NCBI GenBank assembly: GCA_018606645.1 | Contig: JAGVRI010000005.1 | Span: 241,714 to 305,713, forward strand | DNA length: 64,000 bases | Source of the DNA: Chloroflexota bacterium | Lineage (GTDB): Bacteria; Chloroflexota; Anaerolineae; JAAYZQ01 | Direction: 5' to 3' | Shown: positions 1 to 8,244 of the stretch, one piece after another | Position numbering within the stretch: the first letter of the stretch is position 1 | Layout of the letters: each line of letters opens with the position of its first letter | Made by a program: the position numbers and the translations under genes | Notes under the pieces: model-generated | Told to the model about the DNA's origin: nothing | The model's input: the letters and a program-made list of their open reading frames with translations, nothing else | The model's database searches: none

Positions 1-1852
1 CTCCTCGGTCGCCACCGCCGGCGACGTCAACGGCGACGGTTACTCGGACCTGATCGTGGGCGCCTATGGCGACGGTTCTCGGGCCGGCACCGTCTATGTC
101 TATCACGGCGCTCCCGACATGCCCCACGAAACGCCGAACTGGACCAAGCGCAGCAACCAGGAAGATGCCCATTTTGGCTTTTCGGTGAGCAGCGCCGGCG
201 ACGTGAACGGCGACGGCTTTGCCGATATCATTATCGGCGCGCCGCAGTGGGACTCGGGACAGGCAAATGAAGGCGGGGCGTGGATCTACCGCGGCGACGC
301 GGGCGGTCTGGTGTCGACTCCGTATTGGTATAAACAGAGCGATAGTACTGGGGCGTTGTTTGGCTGGTCGGTGGCCTCGGCCGGCGATGTAAATGGCGAT
401 GGCTACGCCGACGTCATTGTCGGTGCGCCGGGGTATGACCATCCTCAGGTAGACGAGGGCGGCGCGTGGATCTATCATGGTGCGGCCAGCGGGGTGAGCA
501 GCACCCCAGTCTGGCATAAGGAGAGCGACCAAGGCGGCGCCCAGTTCGGCGCCTCGCTGGGAACGGCCGGTGACGTGAACGGCGACGGCTACAGCGACGT
601 GGTGGTGGGCGCTCCCTACTGGCAGACGGGGGGAGAGAGCCGGGGAGCGGTCTGGCTCTACTACGGCTCGGCCAGCGGCACCCATGGCGCCCCAGACTGG
701 TATCAGGCCGGCAACCAGCAGGATGCGCAGTACGGCTATGCCGTGGGCACGGCCGGGGATGTTAATGGGGATGGGTTCAGCGACGTCCTCGTCGGCGCGC
801 CCTTCTGGGAAGATGGGACGGCCTATAACGAAGGGCGGGTGTGGCTGTACCACGGTTCCCACGGCGGATTGAGGGAGAGTGCCTCCTGGCACGCCGAAAG
901 CAACCAGTTCGGGGCGCGGATGGGCTTCGCCGTCGCCACGGCGGGCGACGTGAATGGCGATGGCTACAGCGACGTCCTCGTCAGCGCGCCCTACTGGGGA
1001 GATGCGGGCCTGACCAGCGAGGGAAAGGTGTGGGTCTTTCACGGCTCGGGGACAGGACTCAACACCAGCCACGCCTGGACCAGAGAAAGCGGCCAGAACG
1101 ACGCCTACTATGGCTACTCGGTGGGCACGGCCGGTGACGTGAATGGCGATGGCTTTGCCGATGTCCTGATTGGTGCGCCGCACATGACTGGGGCTGACGG
1201 CACCTCTGACGAAGGGCTGGTGCGCCTCTATCAGGGCTCGGCGGCCGGCCTGGAGAGCAGCTACGCCTGGACGGGCGAAGGCAACCAGACGCTTTCCTGG
1301 TACGGCGGCTCGGTGGCGAGTGCGGGGGATGTGAACGGCGACGGCTATGCCGACCTGGTGATCGGGGCCGACCAGTACAACGAAGCGCTGGTGAATGAAG
1401 GTAAGGTCTTTGTCTATTATGGCAATGGCCGCAGCGGTGTGCCGCTGGCCCTGCGGCAGCTCAACAACACCCTTCAACCCGTGGCCTTGCTGGGCCGGAC
1501 CGATAGCGATAGCTTTCGTGTCAACCTGACCGTGTCGACACCGTTTGGTCGGGGCAAATTTAAAGAGGAGATCGAGGTCAAGCCGCTGGGTGTGCGCTTT
1601 AACGGGGACCGAACCCTCCGCCGGGCCGCATGGGCCTGTCCGGTTCTGCCCGCTTCCGCGATCGTGGAAGCCGGTGATCTGCGGTACGGTGTGCCCTACC
1701 ACTGGCGGATCCGCATCCTCTACAACCCGGCGACCACGCCCTGGATGCCGGCCAGCCGGTGGGTCACTGTGCCCTGGAACGGCTGGAACGAGCAAGACCT
1801 GCGTACACCGGGATCCAGTATTTACCTGCCGCTGGTCTTTCGGAATTATTGA
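1..1852 (+). CDS. FG-GAP repeat (integrin alpha-like) secreted protein, 5' partial
   Basis: The reading frame is already open at base 2 and runs 616 residues to the stop, so the N-terminus and any signal peptide lie outside the window. Eight copies of AGDVNGDG(Y/F)(S/A)D recur about every 62-66 residues, ending near base 1380. This is the calcium-binding DxNxDGxxD loop of FG-GAP blades, which fold as a beta-propeller. The last 150 residues form a separate domain containing YHWRIR and end in IYLPLVFRNY. YLPLV-like C-terminal tails recur in secreted Chloroflexota proteins and may act in surface retention; that role is inference. The likely role is adhesion or binding outside the cell. The GTG at base 56 lies inside a blade and is not the true start. 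Confidence 0.85.
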   Translation, partial: SSVATAGDVNGDGYSDLIVGAYGDGSRAGTVYVYHGAPDMPHETPNWTKRSNQEDAHFGFSVSSAGDVNGDGFADIIIGAPQWDSGQANEGGAWIYRGDAGGLVSTPYWYKQSDSTGALFGWSVASAGDVNGDGYADVIVGAPGYDHPQVDEGGAWIYHGAASGVSSTPVWHKESDQGGAQFGASLGTAGDVNGDGYSDVVVGAPYWQTGGESRGAVWLYYGSASGTHGAPDWYQAGNQQDAQYGYAVGTAGDVNGDGFSDVLVGAPFWEDGTAYNEGRVWLYHGSHGGLRESASWHAESNQFGARMGFAVATAGDVNGDGYSDVLVSAPYWGDAGLTSEGKVWVFHGSGTGLNTSHAWTRESGQNDAYYGYSVGTAGDVNGDGFADVLIGAPHMTGADGTSDEGLVRLYQGSAAGLESSYAWTGEGNQTLSWYGGSVASAGDVNGDGYADLVIGADQYNEALVNEGKVFVYYGNGRSGVPLALRQLNNTLQPVALLGRTDSDSFRVNLTVSTPFGRGKFKEEIEVKPLGVRFNGDRTLRRAAWACPVLPASAIVEAGDLRYGVPYHWRIRILYNPATTPWMPASRWVTVPWNGWNEQDLRTPGSSIYLPLVFRNY

Positions 1853-1902
1853 ACGCTGTGCGGACAGATGCTGTCAACGAATGGGAAACGGATGGACGAA
1901 TC

Positions 1903-1932
1903 GGGTAGGCGCGGGCATCGCTTTGGCCTACC
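1903..1932. repeat. Hairpin related to the GGGTAGGC element at 4641
   Basis: TCGGGTAGGC at 1901-1910 is identical to the bases opening the long hairpin at 4639-4648, and GGCCTACC follows at 1925-1932. This copy has a 15-base loop. It lies 50 bases after the FG-GAP stop and may act as a weak terminator. Confidence 0.4.
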
Positions 1933-2005
1933 GGAAGTTGCCCCGCCGGCTTCATCCTCCCACAGATTCCGAAACCTGTGGGGGGCTATGGTTCAGGTGG
2001 GATTC

Positions 2006-2051
2006 CGGCTGAAGCCCTGACTCGCGGCGAGAGGAGTGGAGCCTTCAGGCG
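2006..2051. repeat. Dispersed intergenic repeat, copy 1
   Basis: Two short units, CGGCTGAAGCCCTGACTC (2006-2023) and GGAGTGGAGCCTTCAGGCG (2033-2051), recur in reverse complement at 45507-45524 and 45579-45597 (16 of 18 and 19 of 19 bases). Both copies lie in non-coding DNA. Confidence 0.6.
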
Positions 2052-2123
2052 GTGTGTCGGCTAGAGCCTCAACTCCCGGACGAGGGGAGGAGCTGAGGTA
2101 TTTTCGAGAAAGGAGGGTCAACA

Positions 2124-3194
2124 ATGAGCTGGACGACCGTGTGCGACCTCAGGATGGATTCCTATCAGGCCAACCAGGTTCTGGACGCGACCGACTTTCA
2201 TAATAATGCCTATCTTCTGGGGAGTGTGGTCCCCCATCCTGAATATGTAACGTACCAAGGACCGGATGCCCAATTGGAGGTCCCGGTGCAGGATGACTCG
2301 CTGGCGCGATTTGCCGGGCTGCGGGTTCAGGCGCTGATCCGGCCTGAGCCGATCGTGCATCGCTACAACATCGCCGAAGGATGGATGTCGTTCGCCTTCT
2401 TCATTGAATCGGATGGCCGGCTGGTGGGCACCATCTACGATGGCCAGCAATGGATCGGGCCGGACAGCGGGGCGAACACCGTGCCGCCGCAGGCCTGGTC
2501 GCGGGTCTCGTTCGAGTACGATGGGGTCAGCCTGGCCAAATTGACACTCAACGGCGCGGTGGTGGGCGGCCGCTTCGACATGCCCCCTGCCATCCGTCAA
2601 CCGCAGCAAGTGATCACGCTGGGGCACTGGCCGCGCGGCGATGGTCGCTATACGCTGCGCGGCGACCTGGGGCATGTCCGCATTGAGCGGCGGGACTATG
2701 AGGACTTTTGGCGGGATGCGATGCATATCGCCTTCTGCCGTCGCCGCCTGACGCCGGTCCAGGCCGACGCCAAACGGGAGATCGAATACCTGCTCTCCAC
2801 TCTGGACCCGCTGGAGCGGGAACGGCTGCGGGAGTGCGCCGTCCGCCAGTCGGAACGGATGAGGGCATTCCTCCATCAATTGCGGACGGTCGATCCGCGC
2901 GGCGCGGTCCGTCTGCGGCAGTTGGGAGAGAGGTTGCGCGCGGCGTGGTGCTGCTCGTTCAATGCCCCGGCGGCCCGCCAGGCCCTGCTGGAGTACATCA
3001 TGTCGATAGCGGGTGAACCTGGCAGCGAGGCGCGGGCCCGCTATGAAGCCCTGGCCGAGGAATTTCTGACGATCAGTACCATGTGCGCCTGGACGGGGGC
3101 GCCGTACGAGCGGATCCGGGAACTGAGCCTCATCCTGTTTCCGGAATTACAGTCGTTCGAGCTGGACTTTCGCCAGCTCGTTGAAGCGCTGTGA
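2124..3194 (+). CDS. LamG/concanavalin-like domain protein
   Basis: This is a 356-residue protein with no evident signal peptide. Residues 1 to about 195 look like a concanavalin A/LamG beta-sandwich: near residues 130-142 WSRVSFEYDG precedes LTLNG, a common LamG pattern, and VITLGHW follows. Residues 195-356 are largely helical, charged, and rich in Arg and Glu. AAAGGAGG supports the ATG at 2124. The stop lies 10 bases before the next gene, so the two probably form one transcription unit. The likely role is carbohydrate or protein binding; no catalytic motif is visible. The domain call is by pattern only. Confidence 0.55.
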   Translation: MSWTTVCDLRMDSYQANQVLDATDFHNNAYLLGSVVPHPEYVTYQGPDAQLEVPVQDDSLARFAGLRVQALIRPEPIVHRYNIAEGWMSFAFFIESDGRLVGTIYDGQQWIGPDSGANTVPPQAWSRVSFEYDGVSLAKLTLNGAVVGGRFDMPPAIRQPQQVITLGHWPRGDGRYTLRGDLGHVRIERRDYEDFWRDAMHIAFCRRRLTPVQADAKREIEYLLSTLDPLERERLRECAVRQSERMRAFLHQLRTVDPRGAVRLRQLGERLRAAWCCSFNAPAARQALLEYIMSIAGEPGSEARARYEALAEEFLTISTMCAWTGAPYERIRELSLILFPELQSFELDFRQLVEAL

Positions 3195-3204
3195 GGAGGT
3201 AGCC

Positions 3205-4629
3205 ATGGCTCTCAAAACGGACTCGGGATGCGGTACGCCGCCGCAGGCGGTGCACAAACAGATTCACCAGCGTCTGGTCCAGTTGTTCGCGCCCCTGGTG
3301 TACTTTGAGGCGGAAGAGCGGTTCTTCCCGGTGGATTTGCCCTCCGCGATCCAACACTCGTCCCTGTGGCGAGCCAACCTCCAGGCCACGCCGCCTTCTT
3401 CTCAGCAGGAGAAGGCGATGGGGGCCATCAACCCCACGCAGGACCTGCCGGCTGCGACCAAGAACCACTATACGACCGTGGCCGGGACCGGCACGGTGCT
3501 CAAGGTCCTGGCGGGACAGCCGCCACTCCAGATGCCGGCGCCGTTGTTGCAGGACGTCTACACCCGGTACCAAAGCGGCACCATCCCGGCCGAACTTACC
3601 GTCTACGGCGCCGTCTGTTCGGCGCGGGACGTGCCCAACGCCCATCTCGTCCAGCAGGCCAGGGACGCGAATGTACGCCTTGCCCTCGCTGAGGGGTTGA
3701 TCATCAATTATTACTTTTACTTTCCGGCGACCGAATCCCCCGAATTCCAGTCCGAGGGGGACTGGTCCGGCATCTCGCTGCTGCTCCCGGTAAGGCCCAC
3801 CCAGCTCCATCAAGTGAACGATCCGCAGCAACTCCAGCGGTTCCTACCGGTGGTGGCTTGCTACTACCGCAAGACGATCGAGGGAGCACCACCCGCGCCG
3901 TGCTTTGTCGCTGCGGACCAGGGGTTTCGTCGGTGGGATCAGGTGAGGCGGGGTCGGGAAGCGGCGGTCGGCCTGGATACCCACCCCATGGTCTATATCT
4001 CGCGGGGGCGGCATAACTGCTATTATGAGCCGACGACGACAAACATCAAGCTCTCGCCACCCTGGGAGAGTTCGTTCACCCCGGATCGGATCGAGAGCGG
4101 GAGCTATGCGCCCGGACCGGCGGAGACGACTCTGCAAGGGGGTGGGATCGAAGAGTTTCCGTGGTGGGGCTATCTGATCTTTCCGCCCCTGGCCCCCATG
4201 GCGGCCTGCGGCACCGGCTGCGAGTATCCGGTCCATTTCGACACCTCTGGCCTGCCGTCGGGCTACGAAGAGGGGGAAGATCGGTCCACCGATGATGGCT
4301 TCAGCGGCTTGCCGGGCGCAGCCGGCTCCCCGTATCCCGCGACGAAGGCGGGACAGGTGCCGGCCCCGGCGCGGCAGGTCAACCTCAGGCTGCGTTATGT
4401 GGACCTGGACGATCCGGCGACAGCCGCACGGTGGGGCTATCCGGGGGCGTGGGGTGGGGCCACGTTACTCACCGCCCGGCCAGCCTGGGATCCGGAAAAC
4501 CTGCTGCTGTGGGGCTACTATCAGGGGGCGCGAAGGCCGGCCCTGGCCGCCTGGCTGGTCTGGAACCTCTTCCTGGATCGCACCTTTGGATGCGGGGGCA
4601 CCCCCCAGTTAACCCGCAGCCCATGGTAG
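3205..4629 (+). CDS. Unrecognised 474-residue protein
   Basis: The start is placed at ATG 3205, preceded by GAGGAGG; an upstream in-frame TTG at 3181 overlaps the previous stop and is less likely. I do not recognise the family. The protein has no clear signal peptide or membrane segment, is rich in Pro, Trp and Tyr, and contains PMVYISRGRHNCYY near residue 260. That faintly recalls the P-x-VY-(V/I)-A-x-GSH-x-Y segment of Vps62-like proteins, too weak for a call. Later regions are Gly/Pro-rich with scattered Cys, including CGTGCEYP. It is coupled to the LamG-like gene and precedes a long terminator hairpin. Confidence 0.6.
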   Translation: MALKTDSGCGTPPQAVHKQIHQRLVQLFAPLVYFEAEERFFPVDLPSAIQHSSLWRANLQATPPSSQQEKAMGAINPTQDLPAATKNHYTTVAGTGTVLKVLAGQPPLQMPAPLLQDVYTRYQSGTIPAELTVYGAVCSARDVPNAHLVQQARDANVRLALAEGLIINYYFYFPATESPEFQSEGDWSGISLLLPVRPTQLHQVNDPQQLQRFLPVVACYYRKTIEGAPPAPCFVAADQGFRRWDQVRRGREAAVGLDTHPMVYISRGRHNCYYEPTTTNIKLSPPWESSFTPDRIESGSYAPGPAETTLQGGGIEEFPWWGYLIFPPLAPMAACGTGCEYPVHFDTSGLPSGYEEGEDRSTDDGFSGLPGAAGSPYPATKAGQVPAPARQVNLRLRYVDLDDPATAARWGYPGAWGGATLLTARPAWDPENLLLWGYYQGARRPALAAWLVWNLFLDRTFGCGGTPQLTRSPW

Positions 4630-4640
4630 CGAGTTAGGTC

Positions 4641-4671
4641 GGGTAGGCAAGGGCACAGCCCTTGCCTACCC
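4641..4671. terminator. Bidirectional terminator hairpin between convergent genes
   Basis: GGGTAGGCAAGGGC (4641-4654) pairs perfectly with GCCCTTGCCTACCC (4658-4671) across a 3-base loop. It separates the gene ending at 4629 on the plus strand from the permease gene ending at 4692 on the minus strand. There is no T tract, so termination strength is uncertain. Confidence 0.6.
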
Positions 4672-4691
4672 GGTCGGATGTGGGGTGGGAG

Positions 4692-5561
4692 TTAGCGCCC
4701 GGCAGTGGGATCCAGCGCATCCCGCAGGCCGTCGCCCAGGACGTTCAGGCTAAAGACAGTGATCATGATCGCCAGCCCGGAAAAGACCGGTTGCCAGGGC
4801 GCATATTCCATAACATTTCGTCCCTCGTTGAGCATCAGGCCCCAGGAGGGCGTCGGAGGGCGGGTGCCCAGCCCCAGAAAACTGAGCGCGGCTTCGGCGA
4901 TAACCGCCCAGGCAAAGGCGACCGAGATCTGCACGGCCAGCGGCGGCAGGCAGTTGGGCAAGATGTGGCGGACCATGATATGCCAGTGCGAGCCGCCGAT
5001 CGCTTCCGCCGCCTGGACAAAGAGCTGAACCCGGGTACTCAAGGCAGAAGCCCGCGTCACCCGGGCAAAGATCGGCGTATTCACGATGCCGATGGCGATC
5101 ATGACGTTGGTGATGCTCTGACCCAACACGGCCATGATGGCGATCGCCAACAGGATGGCCGGAAAGGCAAACAACACATCCATTGCCCGGCTCACCACCA
5201 AGTCCCACCAGCCGCCGAAATATCCGGAGGTCACCCCGACGATCGTCCCCAGGATGGCCGATACCCCGACCGAGATGATGCCGACTGTCAAGGAGACGCG
5301 CCCACCAAAGAGGACCCGGGTGAGCAGATCCCGGCCAAACTGGTCGGTCCCCATCCAGTGACGCCACGATGGAGGCTGGAAGCGGAGGGAGGTGTCCATC
5401 GTCGTCGGTCCATAGGGTGTGAGGTACGGGGCGAAAATCGCCGAGAAGATCAGCAGCCCCAGGATGATCACTCCCGCGAGGGCCAGGTTATTCCTGGCCA
5501 GTCGGGAGAGTGCCAGCCTGGTGAGAGACCGTTCCTTTTGCGAAAGAAGATCTGATGTCAT
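4692..5561 (-). CDS. Dipeptide/oligopeptide-type ABC transporter permease (DppC/OppC-like)
   Basis: This 289-residue inner-membrane permease resembles DppC/OppC. It has an N-terminal cytoplasmic stretch, a first membrane helix near residues 28-50, the periplasmic HWMGTDQFGRDLLTR segment near residue 70 typical of this subfamily, and further helices. The EAA loop is near residues 180-200 (QAAEAIGGSHWHIMVRHILP). The conserved C-terminal segment ALSFLGLGTRPPTPSWG is present. It is the last gene of a minus-strand operon after the second permease and a binding protein. No ATPase lies in this operon, so the pore must use ATPases encoded elsewhere, possibly those at 17327-19329. Confidence 0.9.
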   Translation of the reverse strand: MTSDLLSQKERSLTRLALSRLARNNLALAGVIILGLLIFSAIFAPYLTPYGPTTMDTSLRFQPPSWRHWMGTDQFGRDLLTRVLFGGRVSLTVGIISVGVSAILGTIVGVTSGYFGGWWDLVVSRAMDVLFAFPAILLAIAIMAVLGQSITNVMIAIGIVNTPIFARVTRASALSTRVQLFVQAAEAIGGSHWHIMVRHILPNCLPPLAVQISVAFAWAVIAEAALSFLGLGTRPPTPSWGLMLNEGRNVMEYAPWQPVFSGLAIMITVFSLNVLGDGLRDALDPTAGR

Positions 5562-5580
5562 GGCCTGAGCAAAGAGAAGC

Positions 5581-6543
5581 TTATTGTCGCAAGCTCACGA
5601 TCTGCTCCCGGATGCGGACATCCACCAGCGCACATAGTAGGTCCACCAGGAGGTTGATCACCACATAGGCACAGGCGACAAAGAGCACCACCCCCATGAC
5701 CACTGGATAGTCTCGGTAATAGATCGATTCCAGGGCGGTGCGTCCCAGCCCGGGCACACCAAAGATCGACTCGACCACCACTACCCCGCCCAGCAGGTAA
5801 GCCATCTGCTGGCCGACAACGGTCATCACCGGCACCAGGGCGTTGCGAAAGGCGTGGAGGTAGAGGACGCGGTGGGTCGGCAGTCCCTTGGCGTAGGCGG
5901 TGCGGATATAGTCTTGAGAGAGCACTTCCAGTACCGCAGAACGGGTCATGCGCATAATATAGCTGGCGCTGCCGCCGGCCAGGGTGAGGGCCGGCATGAC
6001 CATCAGTCTCAGATTTTCGGTCGGGTCGGCCGAGAAGGGGACGTAGCCGGTCGGCGGCAGCCACCGCGCTTTGATGCTGAGAAGCAACACCAGAAGGGTG
6101 CCGGTCCAGAAATCGGGCATGGAGAGACCGACCAGGGCCGCTGAGGTCGCCACATAATCGGTCGTGGTATTCTGACGGAAGGCGGCAGTGACCCCAAACG
6201 GGATGCCGATCAGGCAGGCCAGCAGCAACCCCAGGCTGGTCAGTTCGGCCGTGACCACCAGACGGGAGCCCAGGATATAGGACACCGGCTGCCCGCTCCG
6301 CAGGGACAGTCCCAGGTCCCCTCGAAGGAGCGAGGAGGCCCAACTGGCGAACTGGATATGGATCGGTTGATCCAGTCCATAGATCCGTCGCAACGCAGCG
6401 GCGGCTTCTGGGGATGTTTGAATCCCCAGAAGCACATCTACCACATCGCCAGGGATCAGGTGAATCAGCAGGAAAACGACGACGGATATACCCACCAGCA
6501 CCGGCACCAGCAGGAGCAGGCGATAGACCGTATAGCGCGCCAT
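5581..6543 (-). CDS. Dipeptide/oligopeptide-type ABC transporter permease (DppB/OppB-like)
   Basis: This 320-residue permease pairs with the DppC-like protein encoded 19 bases downstream. It has the short N-terminal signal-anchor typical of DppB (LLLLVPVLVGISVVVFLLIH), the IPGDVVD segment where the family has PGDP, and about six membrane helices. The EAA loop includes AYAKGLPTHRVLYLHAFRNA near residues 218-237, and GVPGLGR follows near residue 262. The stop of the binding-protein gene lies upstream at 6556. The substrate cannot be read from the permease; the neighbouring amidohydrolase genes suggest a small organic acid, amide or peptide. Confidence 0.9.
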   Translation of the reverse strand: MARYTVYRLLLLVPVLVGISVVVFLLIHLIPGDVVDVLLGIQTSPEAAAALRRIYGLDQPIHIQFASWASSLLRGDLGLSLRSGQPVSYILGSRLVVTAELTSLGLLLACLIGIPFGVTAAFRQNTTTDYVATSAALVGLSMPDFWTGTLLVLLLSIKARWLPPTGYVPFSADPTENLRLMVMPALTLAGGSASYIMRMTRSAVLEVLSQDYIRTAYAKGLPTHRVLYLHAFRNALVPVMTVVGQQMAYLLGGVVVVESIFGVPGLGRTALESIYYRDYPVVMGVVLFVACAYVVINLLVDLLCALVDVRIREQIVSLRQ

Positions 6544-6555
6544 CGTGGGTGTTGT

Positions 6556-8175
6556 CTATTTATCTAACCATGTGTCCACGAAGGTGATCTTGGTCTGGTT
6601 GGGCATATGCCGATATCCCTTTACATAATTTCTCACCGCCTCATACTGTTCGTAGAGGAAGAAGTAGGCCACCGGCGCTTCTTCGGCCACGGTCTTCTGG
6701 ATTTCGTCGTAGAGAGGTTTCCGTTCCGCTTCAGTGACCAGGGTCCGGGCCTTATCCAAGAGCTCGTCGACCCGGGGATTGGAATAGGCCCAGAGGTTGT
6801 ATTGGCCTTTGGAATGGTAGTGGTTGTACAGCCATTCATCTGGATCGGTCGCGCCCATCCAGCCCACGATGCCCATCTCAAAGTTGTGCGTGTTGAGGAG
6901 GTCATCAATGTAGGTGCCCCATTCGACGGGAACGACCTCAAGCTGGATGCCGAGGGGTGCTACCGCCTCCTTGACCATCTGCCCGGCGTCGATCTGCGCC
7001 TTGTAGGGCGCGCCACACTTGAGCACGGCAGAAAAGCCGTCCGCGTAGCCGGCCTCGGTCAGAAGCTGTTTGGCTTTCTCCAGATCGGGCTTGTCGTACA
7101 GGCCGCAGTCATAGAAAGCCCAGCTCCAGGGAGGGATATTGCCACAGGTCAACGGATAGCCGTGCCCGTACAGGACCGCCTCGGTCATGGCCTTCCGATC
7201 CAGCGCCAGGCTGATGGCTTGACGCACTTTCATGTTGTTAAAGGGTGGGTTGCGCAGGTTGAAGAAGAGAAAGTCATACAGCGTCGCCAGACCACCTTCC
7301 AGGCGGATGTCAGGGTTCTGCTTGAGAATGTCAATGTCTTTCTGCGGGATCTGATCCGCATAGTCCACGTTGCCGGTGACGATATTGTCGGTGCGGGAGC
7401 GGTCCTCCGGCAAGGGGATGAACTCGATGCCGTCCAGATAGGGCTTGCCTGTATCCCAGTAGTCTGGATTCTTTTCCACAACGGTGCGGGTATTGGGGAT
7501 ATTCTCCACGAATTTGAACGGTCCGGTGCCGATCAGCGTGGTCCGCAGGTCCACCTCTTCGGCAATTCCTTCGGGGACGATCGCCAGCAGCGGGTTGGCC
7601 AGGTAGCTGAGCAGGGGCGAGAAGGGGTAGGACAGGTGGAGGATGACGGTATAGTCATCCGGCGTCTCAATCGTCTCGATGGCATCGACATAGACCGCCC
7701 GTGGAGACCCAACGTCGGGATTCTTGTACCGCTCCAGCGAGTACTTGACGTCAGCGGCGGTCATCTCACGCCCGTTGTGGAACTTGACGCCTTTCCGCAG
7801 GTGGAGTATGTAGGTCAGGGCATCTGGGATCTCGTACGATTCGGCCAGACACGGCTCGATCTTCATCTCGGGCGTAAACCGGAGCAGGCTTTCGTACACC
7901 TGTTCCAGGACCAGCGCCGAAGAGTAGGATGAGGCAGTAAAGATATCCAGGCCGGCGACGTCAGCCTGGATGGCGACCTTCAGCACTCCGCCATACTTGG
8001 GTCCGGCCGGAGCCGGCGTCGGGCTGACCGGTACGGCCGTCGGCGCCGCAGCGGCGGTGGTCGGTTCGGCCGTGGCAGGGATCGGGGTGGCCTGCTGGGG
8101 AGCGCATCCGGCGCTCAGCAACAGGACCGCGAGAACAAGGAATGCAACGGTTTGGTTCATCGATCGGATACGCAT
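6556..8175 (-). CDS. Extracellular solute-binding lipoprotein, family 5 (DppA/OppA-like)
   Basis: This is a 539-residue family 5 solute-binding protein. A signal peptide ends in the lipobox LSAGC with Cys24 as the lipidation site, followed by a Pro/Thr/Ala-rich linker to about residue 58 and then KYGGVLKVAI, the usual start of the mature fold. LRKGVKFHNGREMTAADVKYSL near residues 125-146 is a family hallmark. Reverse-strand AAGGAGGAG sits 4 bases before ATG 8175. The protein should capture the substrate outside the membrane and deliver it to the two permeases downstream. The ligand is not predictable from sequence alone. Confidence 0.92.
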   Translation of the reverse strand: MRIRSMNQTVAFLVLAVLLLSAGCAPQQATPIPATAEPTTAAAAPTAVPVSPTPAPAGPKYGGVLKVAIQADVAGLDIFTASSYSSALVLEQVYESLLRFTPEMKIEPCLAESYEIPDALTYILHLRKGVKFHNGREMTAADVKYSLERYKNPDVGSPRAVYVDAIETIETPDDYTVILHLSYPFSPLLSYLANPLLAIVPEGIAEEVDLRTTLIGTGPFKFVENIPNTRTVVEKNPDYWDTGKPYLDGIEFIPLPEDRSRTDNIVTGNVDYADQIPQKDIDILKQNPDIRLEGGLATLYDFLFFNLRNPPFNNMKVRQAISLALDRKAMTEAVLYGHGYPLTCGNIPPWSWAFYDCGLYDKPDLEKAKQLLTEAGYADGFSAVLKCGAPYKAQIDAGQMVKEAVAPLGIQLEVVPVEWGTYIDDLLNTHNFEMGIVGWMGATDPDEWLYNHYHSKGQYNLWAYSNPRVDELLDKARTLVTEAERKPLYDEIQKTVAEEAPVAYFFLYEQYEAVRNYVKGYRHMPNQTKITFVDTWLDK

Positions 8176-8244
8176 TGGATCTCCTCCTTGATATGAATAT
8201 CTGTTCTTCTCGTCATGGTGCCTAGCCAGGCAAGGGCTTTCCTC

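Larger units (their letters stand above)
1853..2123. other. Non-coding gap with hairpin and dispersed repeat
   Basis: No convincing gene is seen in these 271 bases. They hold an inverted repeat (GGTAGGC at 1904-1910 against GCCTACC at 1926-1932) and a GC-rich repeat at 2006-2051 that recurs near 45.5 kb. A ribosome-binding site, AAAGGAGG, lies just before the next start at 2124. Confidence 0.6.

Noticed and set aside
56-58. GTG as the start of the FG-GAP protein
   Set aside because: The frame is open to the window edge and the preceding residues form a normal FG-GAP loop, so the gene begins before the window.
1-1400. CRISPR or tandem DNA array
   Set aside because: The regular spacing of about 190 bases comes from protein-level FG-GAP repeats in one open frame, not from identical DNA repeats with spacers.
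4662-5555. 297-codon plus-strand frame
   Set aside because: It lies antisense to the DppC-like permease, and its translation is rich in Gln, Asp and Arg with no motif.
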